Positions 1-8,390 are shown, numbered from the stretch's first letter. The stretch: 64,000 nt of DNA from Bacteroidaceae bacterium (GCA_016291905.1 JAEEZS010000081.1:1-64000); one strand, 5' to 3'. The notes: generated by a model from the letters alone, not told the origin. Program-made: numbers and translations.

Positions 1-165
1 AACCCCTGTAATGCTTGACGGGGTAAGGGGGAGGTGAGCATGAACAACACATAATCACGTCGTGTAGTGGCAAGACAATCGTCGGATGGAACAGCAACCA
101 GCAAAATTAGTCAGCATCACTATTAGTTGCGGATTTTAGGGTTTAACATAAATATGTATTTTGTT

Positions 166-774
166 ATGAAGAAGAAACTGATAATTGAACTTCTGGTAAT
201 TTTACCATTGTGCATCTGCTCATGTGGAAATCCAAACATTACAGCTCCCACGTCTAATGAAGAAGTAGTTGATTCTATCCAGAACGACTCTTTAGCAAGT
301 TATTTGCTTAGACTTGATAGCATCAATAGCTATAGTGGTGAATTAAAACACCTTAATGTTTATAAATTGGGAAAGTTAAAGTCAATATCGTTTGAGGTGT
401 ATTGTATCGAATCAAAAAGTGATACGGTTGAGTACATTAATCTGAGAAAAGACTGTGGAGGTGAATACTTTTATGATTGGGAGGATGCCTTATTACTTGC
501 AGAGGAAGTGAAATACTTCGTGGCTGCAATAGACACGGTCTTGGCTAATTATGATAGAGCTGTTAGTAATGAAGAAAGATATGTTTATGTTACGAAGGAT
601 GATATTCGGCTAATGTCAGAGAACGAAAACAAAAATGGCAAATGGGAAGCAAATCTCTCAGTAGACTACAGAAAAAAGAATTCTTCCATTTCATTATCTA
701 AGGAAGATTTTGAGAAATTAAAAGAATTGTTGTTGGCCGGTGAAAAGAAAGTAAAGGAATTACGTGAGAACTAA
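166..774 (+). CDS. Small lipoprotein of unknown function
   Basis: The product (about 202 residues) begins with MKKK, a hydrophobic stretch and a cysteine in the context LCICSC, which reads as a type II signal peptide, so it is probably a membrane lipoprotein. The open frame reaches back to a TTG at 127, but the ATG at 166 puts the signal peptide at the N-terminus and is preferred. The rest is charged and ends in a Lys/Glu-rich helix. No domain is recognised. It is followed 34 bp later by two small membrane-protein genes on the same strand, probably one transcript. The AT-rich codon use differs from the GC-rich genes that follow, which fits recent acquisition. Bases 1-165 hold no gene that I can support. 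Confidence 0.6.
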   Translation: MKKKLIIELLVILPLCICSCGNPNITAPTSNEEVVDSIQNDSLASYLLRLDSINSYSGELKHLNVYKLGKLKSISFEVYCIESKSDTVEYINLRKDCGGEYFYDWEDALLLAEEVKYFVAAIDTVLANYDRAVSNEERYVYVTKDDIRLMSENENKNGKWEANLSVDYRKKNSSISLSKEDFEKLKELLLAGEKKVKELREN

Positions 775-808
775 AATACATTTATTAACGACTAAAAACG
801 AAACGACT

Positions 809-1195
809 ATGGCAGAATTAGAGAACAATTATCAAGACCAAGTTTTAGAAGAAACTATGGAAAAAGAGCAAGTATTACAGGAGGGAAGAAAGGCGGAGGA
901 ACAAAAAAAAACTGACAGCGTGAACATCACATTTTCGAAGGAAATGGAGTATGTCTACTATGTGTTAGCCTTGGTTCTTTTGATTGCAGCAATTGTCACC
1001 TATACAAAAGATTTGCGTTGCTATGATACTCAATTTGATTTCATAGAGCACAAGTATGTCGGCGGTGATGCTTATAACTACATGATTTCTGCATCGCGCT
1101 CTTCTGCTGTTATGATAAAATGTCTGATATTGACAGTTTCTGGTTTCTCATTTGCAATTATTGGTCGTCTAACAGCCCTAATAAATAAAAAGTAA
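809..1195 (+). CDS. Small two-helix membrane protein
   Basis: The product is about 128 residues: a charged Glu/Gln/Lys-rich N-terminal part, a transmembrane segment near residues 48-66 (YVLALVLLIAAIV), a loop with the phrase KYVGGDAYNYM, and a second transmembrane segment near the C-terminus. I associate the GGDAYNY phrase with small uncharacterised Bacteroidetes membrane proteins, but that is memory rather than a search. A GTG at 764 would extend it, but it overlaps the preceding gene; the ATG at 809 is preferred. The stop codon overlaps the start of the next gene by one base (TAATG), so the two are probably translationally coupled. Confidence 0.6.
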   Translation: MAELENNYQDQVLEETMEKEQVLQEGRKAEEQKKTDSVNITFSKEMEYVYYVLALVLLIAAIVTYTKDLRCYDTQFDFIEHKYVGGDAYNYMISASRSSAVMIKCLILTVSGFSFAIIGRLTALINKK

Positions 1196-1593
1196 TGGTT
1201 GTAAAAAAACGTACTCTTTACGTTTGTGTGCTAATTATCGCGATATTAGGACTCGTCACCTTTTTTGCATATTCATCTTATTCTGAAAAAAGGAATGAAA
1301 AACTAAGAACGCAAGAATTAAAAGAGACTATCGAGCGCGAAATAGATCGGGAATATCGTCGTCTTGTTGACAGAATGGACAGTGATGCAAAATCAGCCAT
1401 GGATTATGAATACTCTTATGATTTCCGGAGAAGGGAGATTAGGGGAATAAACAAGATGTTTAACGGCAATTTTTATTTCTCGACAGACCCCTATGAGTTT
1501 GCAAAGGAGTATAAAAGTAAACGTGAAGAAGCCATGAAAGTACTAAAATCTATTGCTGTTTCAAACGTTTTAGAAGAATATTTGAAGTATTAG
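1195..1593 (+). CDS. Small membrane-anchored protein
   Basis: A 132-residue product with one N-terminal transmembrane segment (residues about 7-26, LYVCVLIIAILGLVTFF) followed by a highly charged, probably helical domain rich in Arg, Glu and Lys. It looks like a single-pass protein with its soluble part outside the cytoplasm. It starts on the last base of the preceding stop codon, suggesting coupled expression with the two-helix protein. No family is recognised. Codon use is AT-rich like its two upstream neighbours, so the three genes look like one small accessory unit. Confidence 0.55.
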   Translation: MVVKKRTLYVCVLIIAILGLVTFFAYSSYSEKRNEKLRTQELKETIEREIDREYRRLVDRMDSDAKSAMDYEYSYDFRRREIRGINKMFNGNFYFSTDPYEFAKEYKSKREEAMKVLKSIAVSNVLEEYLKY

Positions 1594-1637
1594 CAAGATT
1601 ATACTTCATACCTGAATATTAATCCATTCATTGTTTT

Positions 1638-1670
1638 CCTTGCCCGAGATTCTTTCTATCTCAGGCAAGG
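1638..1670. terminator. Hairpin after the three small genes
   Basis: Arms 1638-1650 and 1658-1670 pair over 13 positions with one mismatch (CCTTGCCCGAGAT against ATCTCAGGCAAGG). There is no clear T run on either side, so it may be a Rho-independent structure of weak type or only an mRNA 3' end stabiliser. Confidence 0.35.
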
Positions 1671-1762
1671 AACTCGAAGCTCCCACCGAGGGTATCAACA
1701 TCGTCGTCACCGAGTACGAAGGGGGTAGGGCGGAAGTCAAAAAAATGATGATTTTTCAGTAA
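1670..1762 (+). pseudogene. Possible remnant of a secreted-protein C-terminal tail
   Basis: One frame reads ELEAPTEGINIVV followed by a short charged end and a TAA at 1760-1762. This resembles the last 20-25 residues of Bacteroidales secreted proteins, where GINIV precedes a basic end. No start codon or body of a gene precedes it, and the preceding stop in this frame is at 1613. It is probably a leftover from rearrangement of this patch. The call is tentative because the fragment is short. Confidence 0.3.
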
Positions 1763-1778
1763 ATCGGCTGCGGAATCA
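1740..1778 (+). repeat. 39-bp direct repeat, copy 1
   Basis: Bases 1740-1778 are identical to 3270-3308, on either side of the GH140-type gene. A looser version lies upstream of the intact cstA at about 13197-13238. In all three places a TAnnTTTG promoter box follows a few bases later, so the repeat is part of a duplicated promoter region. Confidence 0.85.
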
Positions 1779-1797
1779 AAAAATATGTGTATTTTTG
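1768..1797 (+). promoter_or_regulatory. Promoter of the GH140-type gene
   Basis: A Bacteroidetes -7 box TATTTTTG lies at 1790-1797, with a weak -33 element (CTG, 1768-1770) 19 bp upstream. The start codon of the glycosidase follows 55 bp later. The arrangement is repeated upstream of the cstA fragment and the real cstA. Confidence 0.6.
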
Positions 1798-1852
1798 CGT
1801 GGCTCGATTAGACCGCTTGCGGGCGGCATGATGAAAGTTTAGAAGATAATGT

Positions 1853-3271
1853 ATGACTAAAAACAGAGCGCTCTTACTTCTGTCTGTGTTGGTTTGCGGC
1901 ATCCTGTATGCGTCAGCGCAGACAGCCAAGATGCCTGAACAGATCAGGGTTTCCGACAACCGTCGCTATCTGGTGGATGAGCAGGGTCTGCCTTTCTTCT
2001 ATCTGGCCGATACCGCTTGGGAACTTTTCCACCGGCTTGGCCGTGAAGAGGCTGACAGGTATCTCAAGGACCGTGCCCAAAAGGGGTTTACTGCCATCCA
2101 GGCAGTGGCCATTGCCGAGCTTGACGGCATCAGCACTCCCAACGCATACGGGCATCTTCCCTTTGTGGACGAAGACCCTACGCATCCGGCCATACAGGAA
2201 GGGGCAGACAACGATTATTGGGACAATGTGGATTATATCGTCAGCAAAGCAAATAAGGAAGGGCTTTATATCGCCATGCTGCCAACTTGGGGCCGGTATT
2301 GGCACGATGGCAGCAAGCCTGTGTTTAATGCAAGGAATGCCCACATCTATGGCCGATGGTTAGCCAGCAGGTATCGTGACGCTAAAATCATCTGGATACT
2401 TGGGGGTGACCGTAACCCGGAGAACGAAGAGCAGCGGGAAGTCATTCGTCAGATGGCCCGCGGACTTATTGAAGGCGACCAGCACACACACCTCATCACT
2501 TATCATCCCACCGGTTTCTGCGGTAGCGCACAGTTCTTCCATGATGAGGATTGGCTCGACTTCAATATGCGACAGAACGGGCATAACCATTGGTTCGAGG
2601 CATACAAGATGACGCGCGATGACTGGAACCGAAACAACCCCACAAAACCTGTTCTTGACGGCGAACCAATCTATGAAGACCATCCAGTGGCTTTCGATGC
2701 AGGGAAACGTGGGCACTCAGTAGCCGCCGATTGCCGCAGGGCACTCTACTGGGACCTTTTCAATGGGGCTTGCGGACACACCTATGGTCATCATTCTGTC
2801 TGGCAGATGTGGGATCCGGACAGAAGTCCTTATCCTGTCAACAATCCTCTGTTGCCCTGGCAGGAAGCCATCAGTCAACCTGGCGCTGCACAGATGCAAT
2901 GGGGCAAGCGGCTTATGCTCAGCCGTCCCTACCTATCCCGCATTCCAGCTACGGAATTAGTCCTTACTGAAAGCCATATTCCCTCAGCATGGCCGGGCGA
3001 AGGTATCTACCGCTTTGCTGCGACGATGGATACAGACGGCACTTATCTGATGGTCTATGCTCCCGTGGGACGTAGGTTCGAGGTGAATACAACCGTCATT
3101 CGTGGGAAAAGGCTCACGGGCTGGTGGTACAATCCTCGTAACGGTCAGTCCCTGAAGATTGGTTCTGTGGAGCGAGCCGAACGAGTGAGCTTCATCTCAC
3201 CTAATCCCGGCGAGGAACTCGACTGGATTCTCGTCATTGACGATGCAAGCAAGAAATACAAACGCCCATAA
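1853..3271 (+). CDS. GH140-type glycoside hydrolase (DUF4038, apiosidase-like)
   Basis: The 472-residue product has a signal peptide (to about residue 22, ending ASAQ) and an (alpha/beta)8-type DUF4038 domain, then a C-terminal beta domain of the 'collagen-binding' type often attached to it. Family hallmarks are [12 protein letters not shown] near residue 50, [13 protein letters not shown] (Asp186) and LDGEPIYED (Glu271); the last two fit the Asp/Glu catalytic pair of GH140 apiosidases such as BT1012, which act on rhamnogalacturonan II. It is exported to the periplasm or surface. It stands alone between two 39-bp repeats with its own promoter and no SusC/D partner, so it may have been inserted here. 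Other DUF4038 activities are possible. Confidence 0.8.
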   Translation: MTKNRALLLLSVLVCGILYASAQTAKMPEQIRVSDNRRYLVDEQGLPFFYLADTAWELFHRLGREEADRYLKDRAQKGFTAIQAVAIAELDGISTPNAYGHLPFVDEDPTHPAIQEGADNDYWDNVDYIVSKANKEGLYIAMLPTWGRYWHDGSKPVFNARNAHIYGRWLASRYRDAKIIWILGGDRNPENEEQREVIRQMARGLIEGDQHTHLITYHPTGFCGSAQFFHDEDWLDFNMRQNGHNHWFEAYKMTRDDWNRNNPTKPVLDGEPIYEDHPVAFDAGKRGHSVAADCRRALYWDLFNGACGHTYGHHSVWQMWDPDRSPYPVNNPLLPWQEAISQPGAAQMQWGKRLMLSRPYLSRIPATELVLTESHIPSAWPGEGIYRFAATMDTDGTYLMVYAPVGRRFEVNTTVIRGKRLTGWWYNPRNGQSLKIGSVERAERVSFISPNPGEELDWILVIDDASKKYKRP

Positions 3272-3308
3272 AAAATGATGATTTTTCAGTAAATCGGCTG
3301 CGGAATCA
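3270..3308 (+). repeat. 39-bp direct repeat, copy 2
   Basis: Identical to 1740-1778. It begins at the end of the glycosidase stop codon and leads into the promoter of the truncated cstA copy. Confidence 0.85.
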
Positions 3309-3327
3309 TAAATTTGATGTAATTTTG
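3298..3327 (+). promoter_or_regulatory. Duplicated cstA-type promoter
   Basis: The -7 box TAATTTTG is at 3320-3327, 19 bp after the CTG at 3298-3300. The following GCGGCCTGAAACG closely resembles GCAGCCCGAAACG downstream of the true cstA promoter (13256 on), so this is a copy of the cstA upstream region. Confidence 0.55.
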
Positions 3328-3360
3328 CGGCCTGAAACGTAAAATTATCAAGTAGCGTCT

Positions 3361-3546
3361 ATGCTTTCCTTTGTCATTAGCGTCATTGCGCTCTTCGTCG
3401 GCTACGCCCTCTACAGCCGCGTGGCCGAGCGCATCTTCGGTCCCGACGACCGCGAGACTCCTGCCATCCGCAAGGGCGGCAGTACGGACATAGCAAACTG
3501 CCAGATGTTATGCAAAACTCACAACCGCTCGAAGGGTAATAAATAA
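3361..3546 (+). pseudogene. Chimera: cstA 5' fragment fused to HNH nuclease tail
   Basis: Codons 1-38 are a near-identical copy of the start of cstA at 13285 (5 differences in 114 bp, one residue changed, Val to Ala). From 3475 the frame switches to GGSTDIANCQMLCKTHNRSK, which has the form of the C-terminal end of an HNH endonuclease (GG, N-x-Q-x-L-C, HN-x-x-KG). The result is a 61-codon open frame behind a working-looking promoter, but it lacks the body of both parents and is unlikely to have either activity. It reads as a recombination scar joining a cstA duplication to the remains of an HNH gene. Confidence 0.75.
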
Positions 3547-3592
3547 GTTCCTTCTTCAATAATCCTTTGCGTGCGCGTGAAGATTCAATAAT

Positions 3593-3624
3593 CCCCCTGT
3601 CCGCTTGTGCGTCGGGACAGGGGG
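3593..3624. terminator. GC-rich hairpin between convergent units
   Basis: A perfect 10-bp stem (CCCCCTGTCC 3593-3602, GGACAGGGGG 3615-3624) with a 12-base loop lies between the chimeric frame and the end of the minus-strand polysaccharide locus. There is no strong T run; it may end transcription from both sides. Confidence 0.5.
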
Positions 3625-3664
3625 AGAGAGGGTTACTCGCCGTTGGTGGCAGAGAAAGAGATGT

Positions 3665-5173
3665 TTACTCGTCGAAGGAGGGTAGTTCGTCGCGGGTGAT
3701 GACGTAGGGGGAGTTCATCTGGCGCGTGAAGAAGTCGGCCGTGTTGTAGGCATCAGTCATGAAGATGTCGTTCCACGGCATGAACCAGCTCCAGACGTCG
3801 CCTCCGGTGAAGGTGTTGCCGATTTCGGGTATCTGTCCGCACTCGCTGAGGGTGAGGATTTTCCGTCCCTTGGTGATGTCGAGCAGCTGGTCCCACTTGT
3901 CGCGGCGCGACGCGTGGTTCTCGGTGTCGTAGAGGTCGCAGCCGACGATATCGACGCAGTCGGCGCCCGGGTACCAGTTGGGGTCGTCGCCCTGGCTCGT
4001 CCATACCCAGATGAGGTTGTTCACGCCAGCATCCTTCATGTAGTCATAGACGTAGCGCCACAGTTTCTTGTACTGCGCGGCGCCGTCGGTGCCCCACCAG
4101 AACCATTTGCCGGAGGCTTCGTGGAGGGGACGGAAGAGCACGGTGATGCCCTTGTCCTGCAGGCCGCGGAGGTGCGAGGCCATGACGGCGAGGTCCTCGT
4201 TGATCTGGGCGTTCTCCCACCGTCCGGCGCGGAGGGCGTTGCGGGCACCGAACGTGTTGCCATCGACGTAGAAGGCGTAGTTTTCAAGATTGTTACGGTC
4301 GGCCTCGGTCTTGGGCACGCACCAGTGCCAGCCGACGGCGACGAGGCCTCCGGCGGCGGCCCATTGCTCGACGGGCGTGGTGTCGGTGTAGTCAATCCAT
4401 CCGGCGTTGCCCATGGGACGGCTCCAGCGAAGGTGGAGGTAGTCGTAGGTGTGGATGGCGGGGTAGCGCCCGGTGGTGTTGTAGAGCTGTTCGGCCAGCC
4501 TGTTGTCCCACGCGGGGTCGGACATGGTGGCCGAGAGCGTGGCCTTGCCGAACTGCGAGAGCAGGTAGGCATAGACGGCCTTGGTCTTCGCGGTGGCATC
4601 GGGGTTGGTGAGCTCGGTGTCGAGCGTGAAGGGGGTGGGGTCGAAGTTGTTGTAGATGCGCGTGGTGAACGAGAACTGGTAGTCGCGTGCAAAGGCGTAG
4701 GTGGCGTTGCGCACGGTGGGCGACTTGATGGTGACGTTGTACGTGGTGTTGCCCACGGTGTGCACCACGACGACCATCTTGTTGCCGTCCTCGACGTAGG
4801 CCGAGTCGGCATAGACCTCGTTGATCTTCACGGAGTGGATGGGAGCCACGTAGATGGGCATGTCGTAGGTGACGACGATGCGGCTGATGGTGTCGATGTC
4901 GGCGCTGCCGGGCTCGGGAAAGACCGACACCACCGAGGGGGCTGTGCCCGTGCCGTAGGTGGGGTCGTAGCCAGGGGCGTCGGTGACCTCGTCGTGGCAG
5001 GAGATGAAGAGAATTAAAAATAAATAGAACGCTACGCTGTAGAACGGCCGGAGCAGCGAGAGCAAAAGAGCTTGCTCATTTTTGCCGAGTCGCGACGGCT
5101 GTCGAGCGACGTTCAACGGCCTACGGCCTGTAGAACGCTGCGCTGTAGAATGATGGGAGATAGAATGATGCAT
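3665..5173 (-). CDS. GH26 endo-beta-mannanase lipoprotein
   Basis: The product has a hydrophobic stretch ending in LILFISC (lipoprotein cysteine near residue 59), an Ig-like/SbsA-type domain (about 75-175) and a GH26 catalytic domain (about 180-500). Catalytic residues are visible: acid/base Glu352 in RPLHEASGKWFWWG and nucleophile Glu444 in LTLSECGQIP. GH26 enzymes of this pattern mostly cut beta-1,4-mannan; some act on other beta-glycans. It is the last gene of the SusC/D locus and probably sits on the cell surface. An odd 45-residue extension precedes the signal peptide and is made of repeat DNA (see 5025-5150); no better ATG exists, although a TTG near residue 38 could be used. Confidence 0.88.
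   Translation of the reverse strand: MHHSISHHSTAQRSTGRRPLNVARQPSRLGKNEQALLLSLLRPFYSVAFYLFLILFISCHDEVTDAPGYDPTYGTGTAPSVVSVFPEPGSADIDTISRIVVTYDMPIYVAPIHSVKINEVYADSAYVEDGNKMVVVVHTVGNTTYNVTIKSPTVRNATYAFARDYQFSFTTRIYNNFDPTPFTLDTELTNPDATAKTKAVYAYLLSQFGKATLSATMSDPAWDNRLAEQLYNTTGRYPAIHTYDYLHLRWSRPMGNAGWIDYTDTTPVEQWAAAGGLVAVGWHWCVPKTEADRNNLENYAFYVDGNTFGARNALRAGRWENAQINEDLAVMASHLRGLQDKGITVLFRPLHEASGKWFWWGTDGAAQYKKLWRYVYDYMKDAGVNNLIWVWTSQGDDPNWYPGADCVDIVGCDLYDTENHASRRDKWDQLLDITKGRKILTLSECGQIPEIGNTFTGGDVWSWFMPWNDIFMTDAYNTADFFTRQMNSPYVITRDELPSFDE
5025..5150. repeat. Repeat DNA at the start of the mannanase gene
   Basis: Two copies of TAGAACGCTRCGCTGTAGAA (5025-5044 and 5131-5150, one mismatch) bound about 85 bp that includes a GAGCAA...TTGCTC palindrome. 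The segment is translated as the N-terminal extension ahead of the mannanase signal peptide. It looks like an interspersed repeat that landed at the gene start. Confidence 0.55.
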
Positions 5174-5225
5174 TTTTTTCTTAACTCTTAACTATGAATT
5201 GTCAATTTTCAATTATCAATTGAAA

Positions 5226-6503
5226 TTAGTATTCTTTCGGTTCTATGCGGAACTGCGCGAAGCTGTGGTCGATGACCCAGTCGTCGGCGGTGTTGGGCTG
5301 TGTGCCAAACTCGAGCGACACCCAGTCGCCCACCTTGGGCATGGCCTCAAGGCCTTCCACCAACTCGCTGAGCGGCATGCGGATGGTGATCCACTTGCCG
5401 TTGGTGTTGGTGATGCCGTCGGACACGGGGTCGAACTGTCCGCGCACGGGGGCACCGGCAAGGGTGAGGCGGTAGCCGCCGTTCTTCACGCCGTACTTGC
5501 CGGCATCGCCGTAGTTCAGGAACGGTGTGGTCGGGGCGGTGTTGACCTCGAACTTAAACCAGTAGTCGTCAACGTCGTCGAGGGCGATGTCGAAGGGCCA
5601 GTTGCAGCCGAAGCCCGAGATGTCCCAGTCCCAAGGGGCGAAGGTGCCAGCCAGACGCAGGAAGTTGTAGCCCTGCGAGGCGGGTGCGCCGGGGGCGGTG
5701 CAGGCTGCCAGCCACTCCTTGCCCATGTCGTTCCACCAGCCCATGTCGCCGTCGAAGTTGCCGAACAACATCCGGCTGACGGGACGGAAGGGGATGGTGC
5801 GTGTGGTCTCGCCGCCACCCATACGGGGCCAGGTGAAGGTGATGAGGGCATCGTCGGGGCAGTCGGCGGGGATGATGATGCTGGTGAACGTCTCGGTGCA
5901 GCTGTCGCAATGGATGACCTTCCTGTACCCCTCGGCATCCTGATGGACAACGATGCTGACGGGCGAGGCGTCGGTGGTGTCGCCAAACGAATAGAGGTCG
6001 AAGTAGTCGCCGGCGAGCTGTGCCCGTGTACCGGCAAAGCAGAACTCGTTGACAAGGCCGTCGAGCTGCACCTCGGGGATGGAAACGTTGTAGGCCACCT
6101 GGGCGACGCCCAGCTCGGTTTCGTAGTAGAGATTGCCCGTCTTCTGCTCAGGCACATAGCGCGGAATGCGGATGTAGGCATCGCCCGATTCGGCATAGAC
6201 GCGGGTGTCCATGTCGGTCTCCAGGCCGTCGATGACGATGCGGACAGGGTGGGCGAGGTTCTGCCCCTTGATGCGGATGTACTGGTTGAGCACACCACCC
6301 GTGAGGGGCGTAGCGAAGGCCGTGTCCTGCACGTCGTAAATGGCGCTGATGGAGGGAGGGCCGGCATTGGTATATCGTTCCACATAGCCCGCATCGAGCT
6401 CCTTCACGTCGGAACAAGAGGCAAAGAAAAATAAAAATGAAAAATTAAAAATGAAAAATGAAGAATAAATAGTTTTGCGAGCGGTATTAAGCATACGGGA
6501 CAT
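5226..6503 (-). CDS. Surface glycan-binding lipoprotein (SGBP-type)
   Basis: A 425-residue lipoprotein: signal peptide FSFLFFFASC (Cys near 30), an IPT/TIG-like beta domain (GPPSISAIYDVQD onward), a middle beta domain, and a C-terminal domain from about residue 240 rich in Trp (GDMGWWNDMG, WDWDISGFGCNW) that resembles the binding domain of SGBP-B proteins. Its place directly after susD and before the GH26 gene is where such surface binding proteins are encoded. It would hold polysaccharide at the outer membrane for the SusC/D pair and the mannanase. It is not similar enough to SusE or SusF of the starch system to use those names. Confidence 0.7.
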   Translation of the reverse strand: MSRMLNTARKTIYSSFFIFNFSFLFFFASCSDVKELDAGYVERYTNAGPPSISAIYDVQDTAFATPLTGGVLNQYIRIKGQNLAHPVRIVIDGLETDMDTRVYAESGDAYIRIPRYVPEQKTGNLYYETELGVAQVAYNVSIPEVQLDGLVNEFCFAGTRAQLAGDYFDLYSFGDTTDASPVSIVVHQDAEGYRKVIHCDSCTETFTSIIIPADCPDDALITFTWPRMGGGETTRTIPFRPVSRMLFGNFDGDMGWWNDMGKEWLAACTAPGAPASQGYNFLRLAGTFAPWDWDISGFGCNWPFDIALDDVDDYWFKFEVNTAPTTPFLNYGDAGKYGVKNGGYRLTLAGAPVRGQFDPVSDGITNTNGKWITIRMPLSELVEGLEAMPKVGDWVSLEFGTQPNTADDWVIDHSFAQFRIEPKEY

Positions 6504-6504
6504 T

Positions 6505-6566
6505 TTTTCTTAATTCTTAACTCTTAATTCTTAATTGTCAATTGTCAATTATCAATTGTCAATTGA
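6505..6566. repeat. Heptamer-type low-complexity spacer
   Basis: The gap between susD and the SGBP gene consists of degenerate 7-base units (AATTGTC, TTAATTC). Similar units fill the gaps at 5179-5220 and 8354-8390 and extend into the signal-peptide codons of the neighbouring genes. It probably expands and shrinks by slippage. Confidence 0.6.
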
Positions 6567-6568
6567 AT

Positions 6569-8353
6569 TTACCATCCGAAATTGTTTTCCGTGATGTAGG
6601 GGTTGGCATTGATTTCGGTGACGGGCAGGGGGTAGAGCAGGTTGCGGCGTGTGCGCTCCTTGCTGACATCGCTGTCGTCGCGTCCGCCGATGGCGTTCAT
6701 GGCCTGCAGGTAGATGCCCCATCGGACGAGGTCCCAGCGGCGGTCGCCCTCGCAGGCGAACTCCTTGGCACGCTCCTCGAGGATCAGGCTGCGCAGCCGG
6801 GTCTGCGACGGTGTGCCCTCGACAAGTGTGGCGTTCGAGCGGCTGCGGACGGCGTTGAGCCATTTGACAGCCTCGGCGGTGTGGCCCAGCTCGTTCTCGG
6901 CCTCGGCGCGGACGAGCAGCACGTCGGCATAGCGCAGGAAGGGGTAGTTGCTGTCGGCATAGTCGGTGGCATCGTCCTCGACATCGTCGTACTTGGTGGT
7001 GAAGGCCAGGCACTCGTACGAGGTGTTGTACTGCCAGACGATGGCCCTGCCGTCGGCCGACTCCGTGGGGTACTCCGGCTCCTGCACCCAGTTGCCCAGG
7101 GCGTCGAAGCCCGAGAACCGCGGCTGCCAGCTCTGCGGATAGATGAAGACGCCGTTGTAGCTCTCCTGATAGTAGTAGCGCCATGTGTGGCGTACTCCCT
7201 TCGTGATGCGGTAGTCGTCGTCGTCGAACAGCTGGTACCAGTTGTTCGTGTTGCCTATCCAGCCTCCGCTGTAGATGAACTCGGAGGAGGCGCTGACCTT
7301 GTAGCCCGAGAAGTAGGTGTGGACGTGGGTGCAGTACTTCTCCTCGCCGCTGATGGAACGTATGGCCCACATGAACTCCGAGGCATCGCGTCCCGAGGCA
7401 GCCCACAGCTCGTCGTAGGGGGCGAGAGTGTAGGTGCCGAAGTCTCCGTCGGAGACGCGCTTTGCCCAGTGGGCGGCACGCTCGTAGCAGGCCTGCGGGT
7501 CCATGCCCGTGTAGCCGGCTACGGTGTCCTTCTGTATCGTCATGGCCTCGGGCACACGGCATACTTTCACCTTCTCGCCGCTGACGTTGGTGGCCTCGTC
7601 GTAGGGGGCACCTGTGCGGACGATGATCTCTGTTCCCTCGGGCAGCGAGGCAGAACCCATGGTGGCATATACCTTCGCCAGCAGACCGGCAGCCGAGCCA
7701 GCCGAGACGTGCCCAGGCTGGTAGTTCGGGTTGTCGCGTGTGTACATCAGCGTGGCGGCCTGCTCCAGCATCTCGGTGATGTGGTCGTAGATGGTGGCCA
7801 CGGATGCGCGGGGCTTGTAGAAGTCGGCTCCGGCGCTGACGTCGGTGTCGTAGTAGGGCAGGGGACCGAACGCGCGAACCATTATATAATAGCAGAACGC
7901 CTTCTGGAACAGCAGTTCGCCGATGGCGTTGTCACGATAGTCCTCGTCGATCTCCTTCATGGCCTCGATGTAGCGGATGGCCATGTTGGCATCGTTGATG
8001 AGGTTGTAGGGGCCGTTCCAGAGCTTGGCGATGTCGTCGTTGCCGGCGAAGTTGCCTGCGCCGAGCGTACCGAAGAGCCAGTCGGGGCCGGAGATATAGT
8101 CGTTGTCGAGTTCCAGGCAGCGGGGGAAGTTCGTCCAACAGAACATATCGTAGAGCCAGTTGCTATAGACGCCCGTCACCCAGAGGTCGACAGCCTCGCG
8201 GGAGTCGCCCACCTGCTCGGGGCCGATGTTGCTTGTCGGCTTTTCCTCCAGCCATCCGTTGCAGGAGCTGAAGAGCAGCAGAATGAAGATTGAAAATTGA
8301 AAAATGAAGATTGAAGATTTGTGATTGAATCTTCTGCTATCTGATGATTTCAT
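6569..8353 (-). CDS. susD-like: SusD-family nutrient-binding lipoprotein
   Basis: The 594-residue product has a lipoprotein signal peptide (FSIFILLLFSSC, Cys near 31) followed by the SusD start (GWLEEKPTS) and the helical TPR-like framework of the RagB/SusD family, including a middle segment WNGPYNLINDANMAIRY and the late motif WDLVRWGIYLQAM. SusD proteins form the lid over the SusC porin and bind oligosaccharides. The gene lies 37 bp downstream of susC in the same operon. The substrate is inferred from the GH26 partner (beta-mannan); the sequence alone does not show it. Confidence 0.93.
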   Translation of the reverse strand: MKSSDSRRFNHKSSIFIFQFSIFILLLFSSCNGWLEEKPTSNIGPEQVGDSREAVDLWVTGVYSNWLYDMFCWTNFPRCLELDNDYISGPDWLFGTLGAGNFAGNDDIAKLWNGPYNLINDANMAIRYIEAMKEIDEDYRDNAIGELLFQKAFCYYIMVRAFGPLPYYDTDVSAGADFYKPRASVATIYDHITEMLEQAATLMYTRDNPNYQPGHVSAGSAAGLLAKVYATMGSASLPEGTEIIVRTGAPYDEATNVSGEKVKVCRVPEAMTIQKDTVAGYTGMDPQACYERAAHWAKRVSDGDFGTYTLAPYDELWAASGRDASEFMWAIRSISGEEKYCTHVHTYFSGYKVSASSEFIYSGGWIGNTNNWYQLFDDDDYRITKGVRHTWRYYYQESYNGVFIYPQSWQPRFSGFDALGNWVQEPEYPTESADGRAIVWQYNTSYECLAFTTKYDDVEDDATDYADSNYPFLRYADVLLVRAEAENELGHTAEAVKWLNAVRSRSNATLVEGTPSQTRLRSLILEERAKEFACEGDRRWDLVRWGIYLQAMNAIGGRDDSDVSKERTRRNLLYPLPVTEINANPYITENNFGW

Positions 8354-8390
8354 AATAAACTATAAACTAAGAACTGTGAACTATGAACTA

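Noticed and set aside
3914-8293. Long open frames on the plus strand opposite the mannanase, SGBP and susD genes
   Set aside because: They are rich in Val, Gly, Ala, Asp and His as expected for the reverse of GC-rich genes, have no domain, and lie wholly opposite well supported genes.
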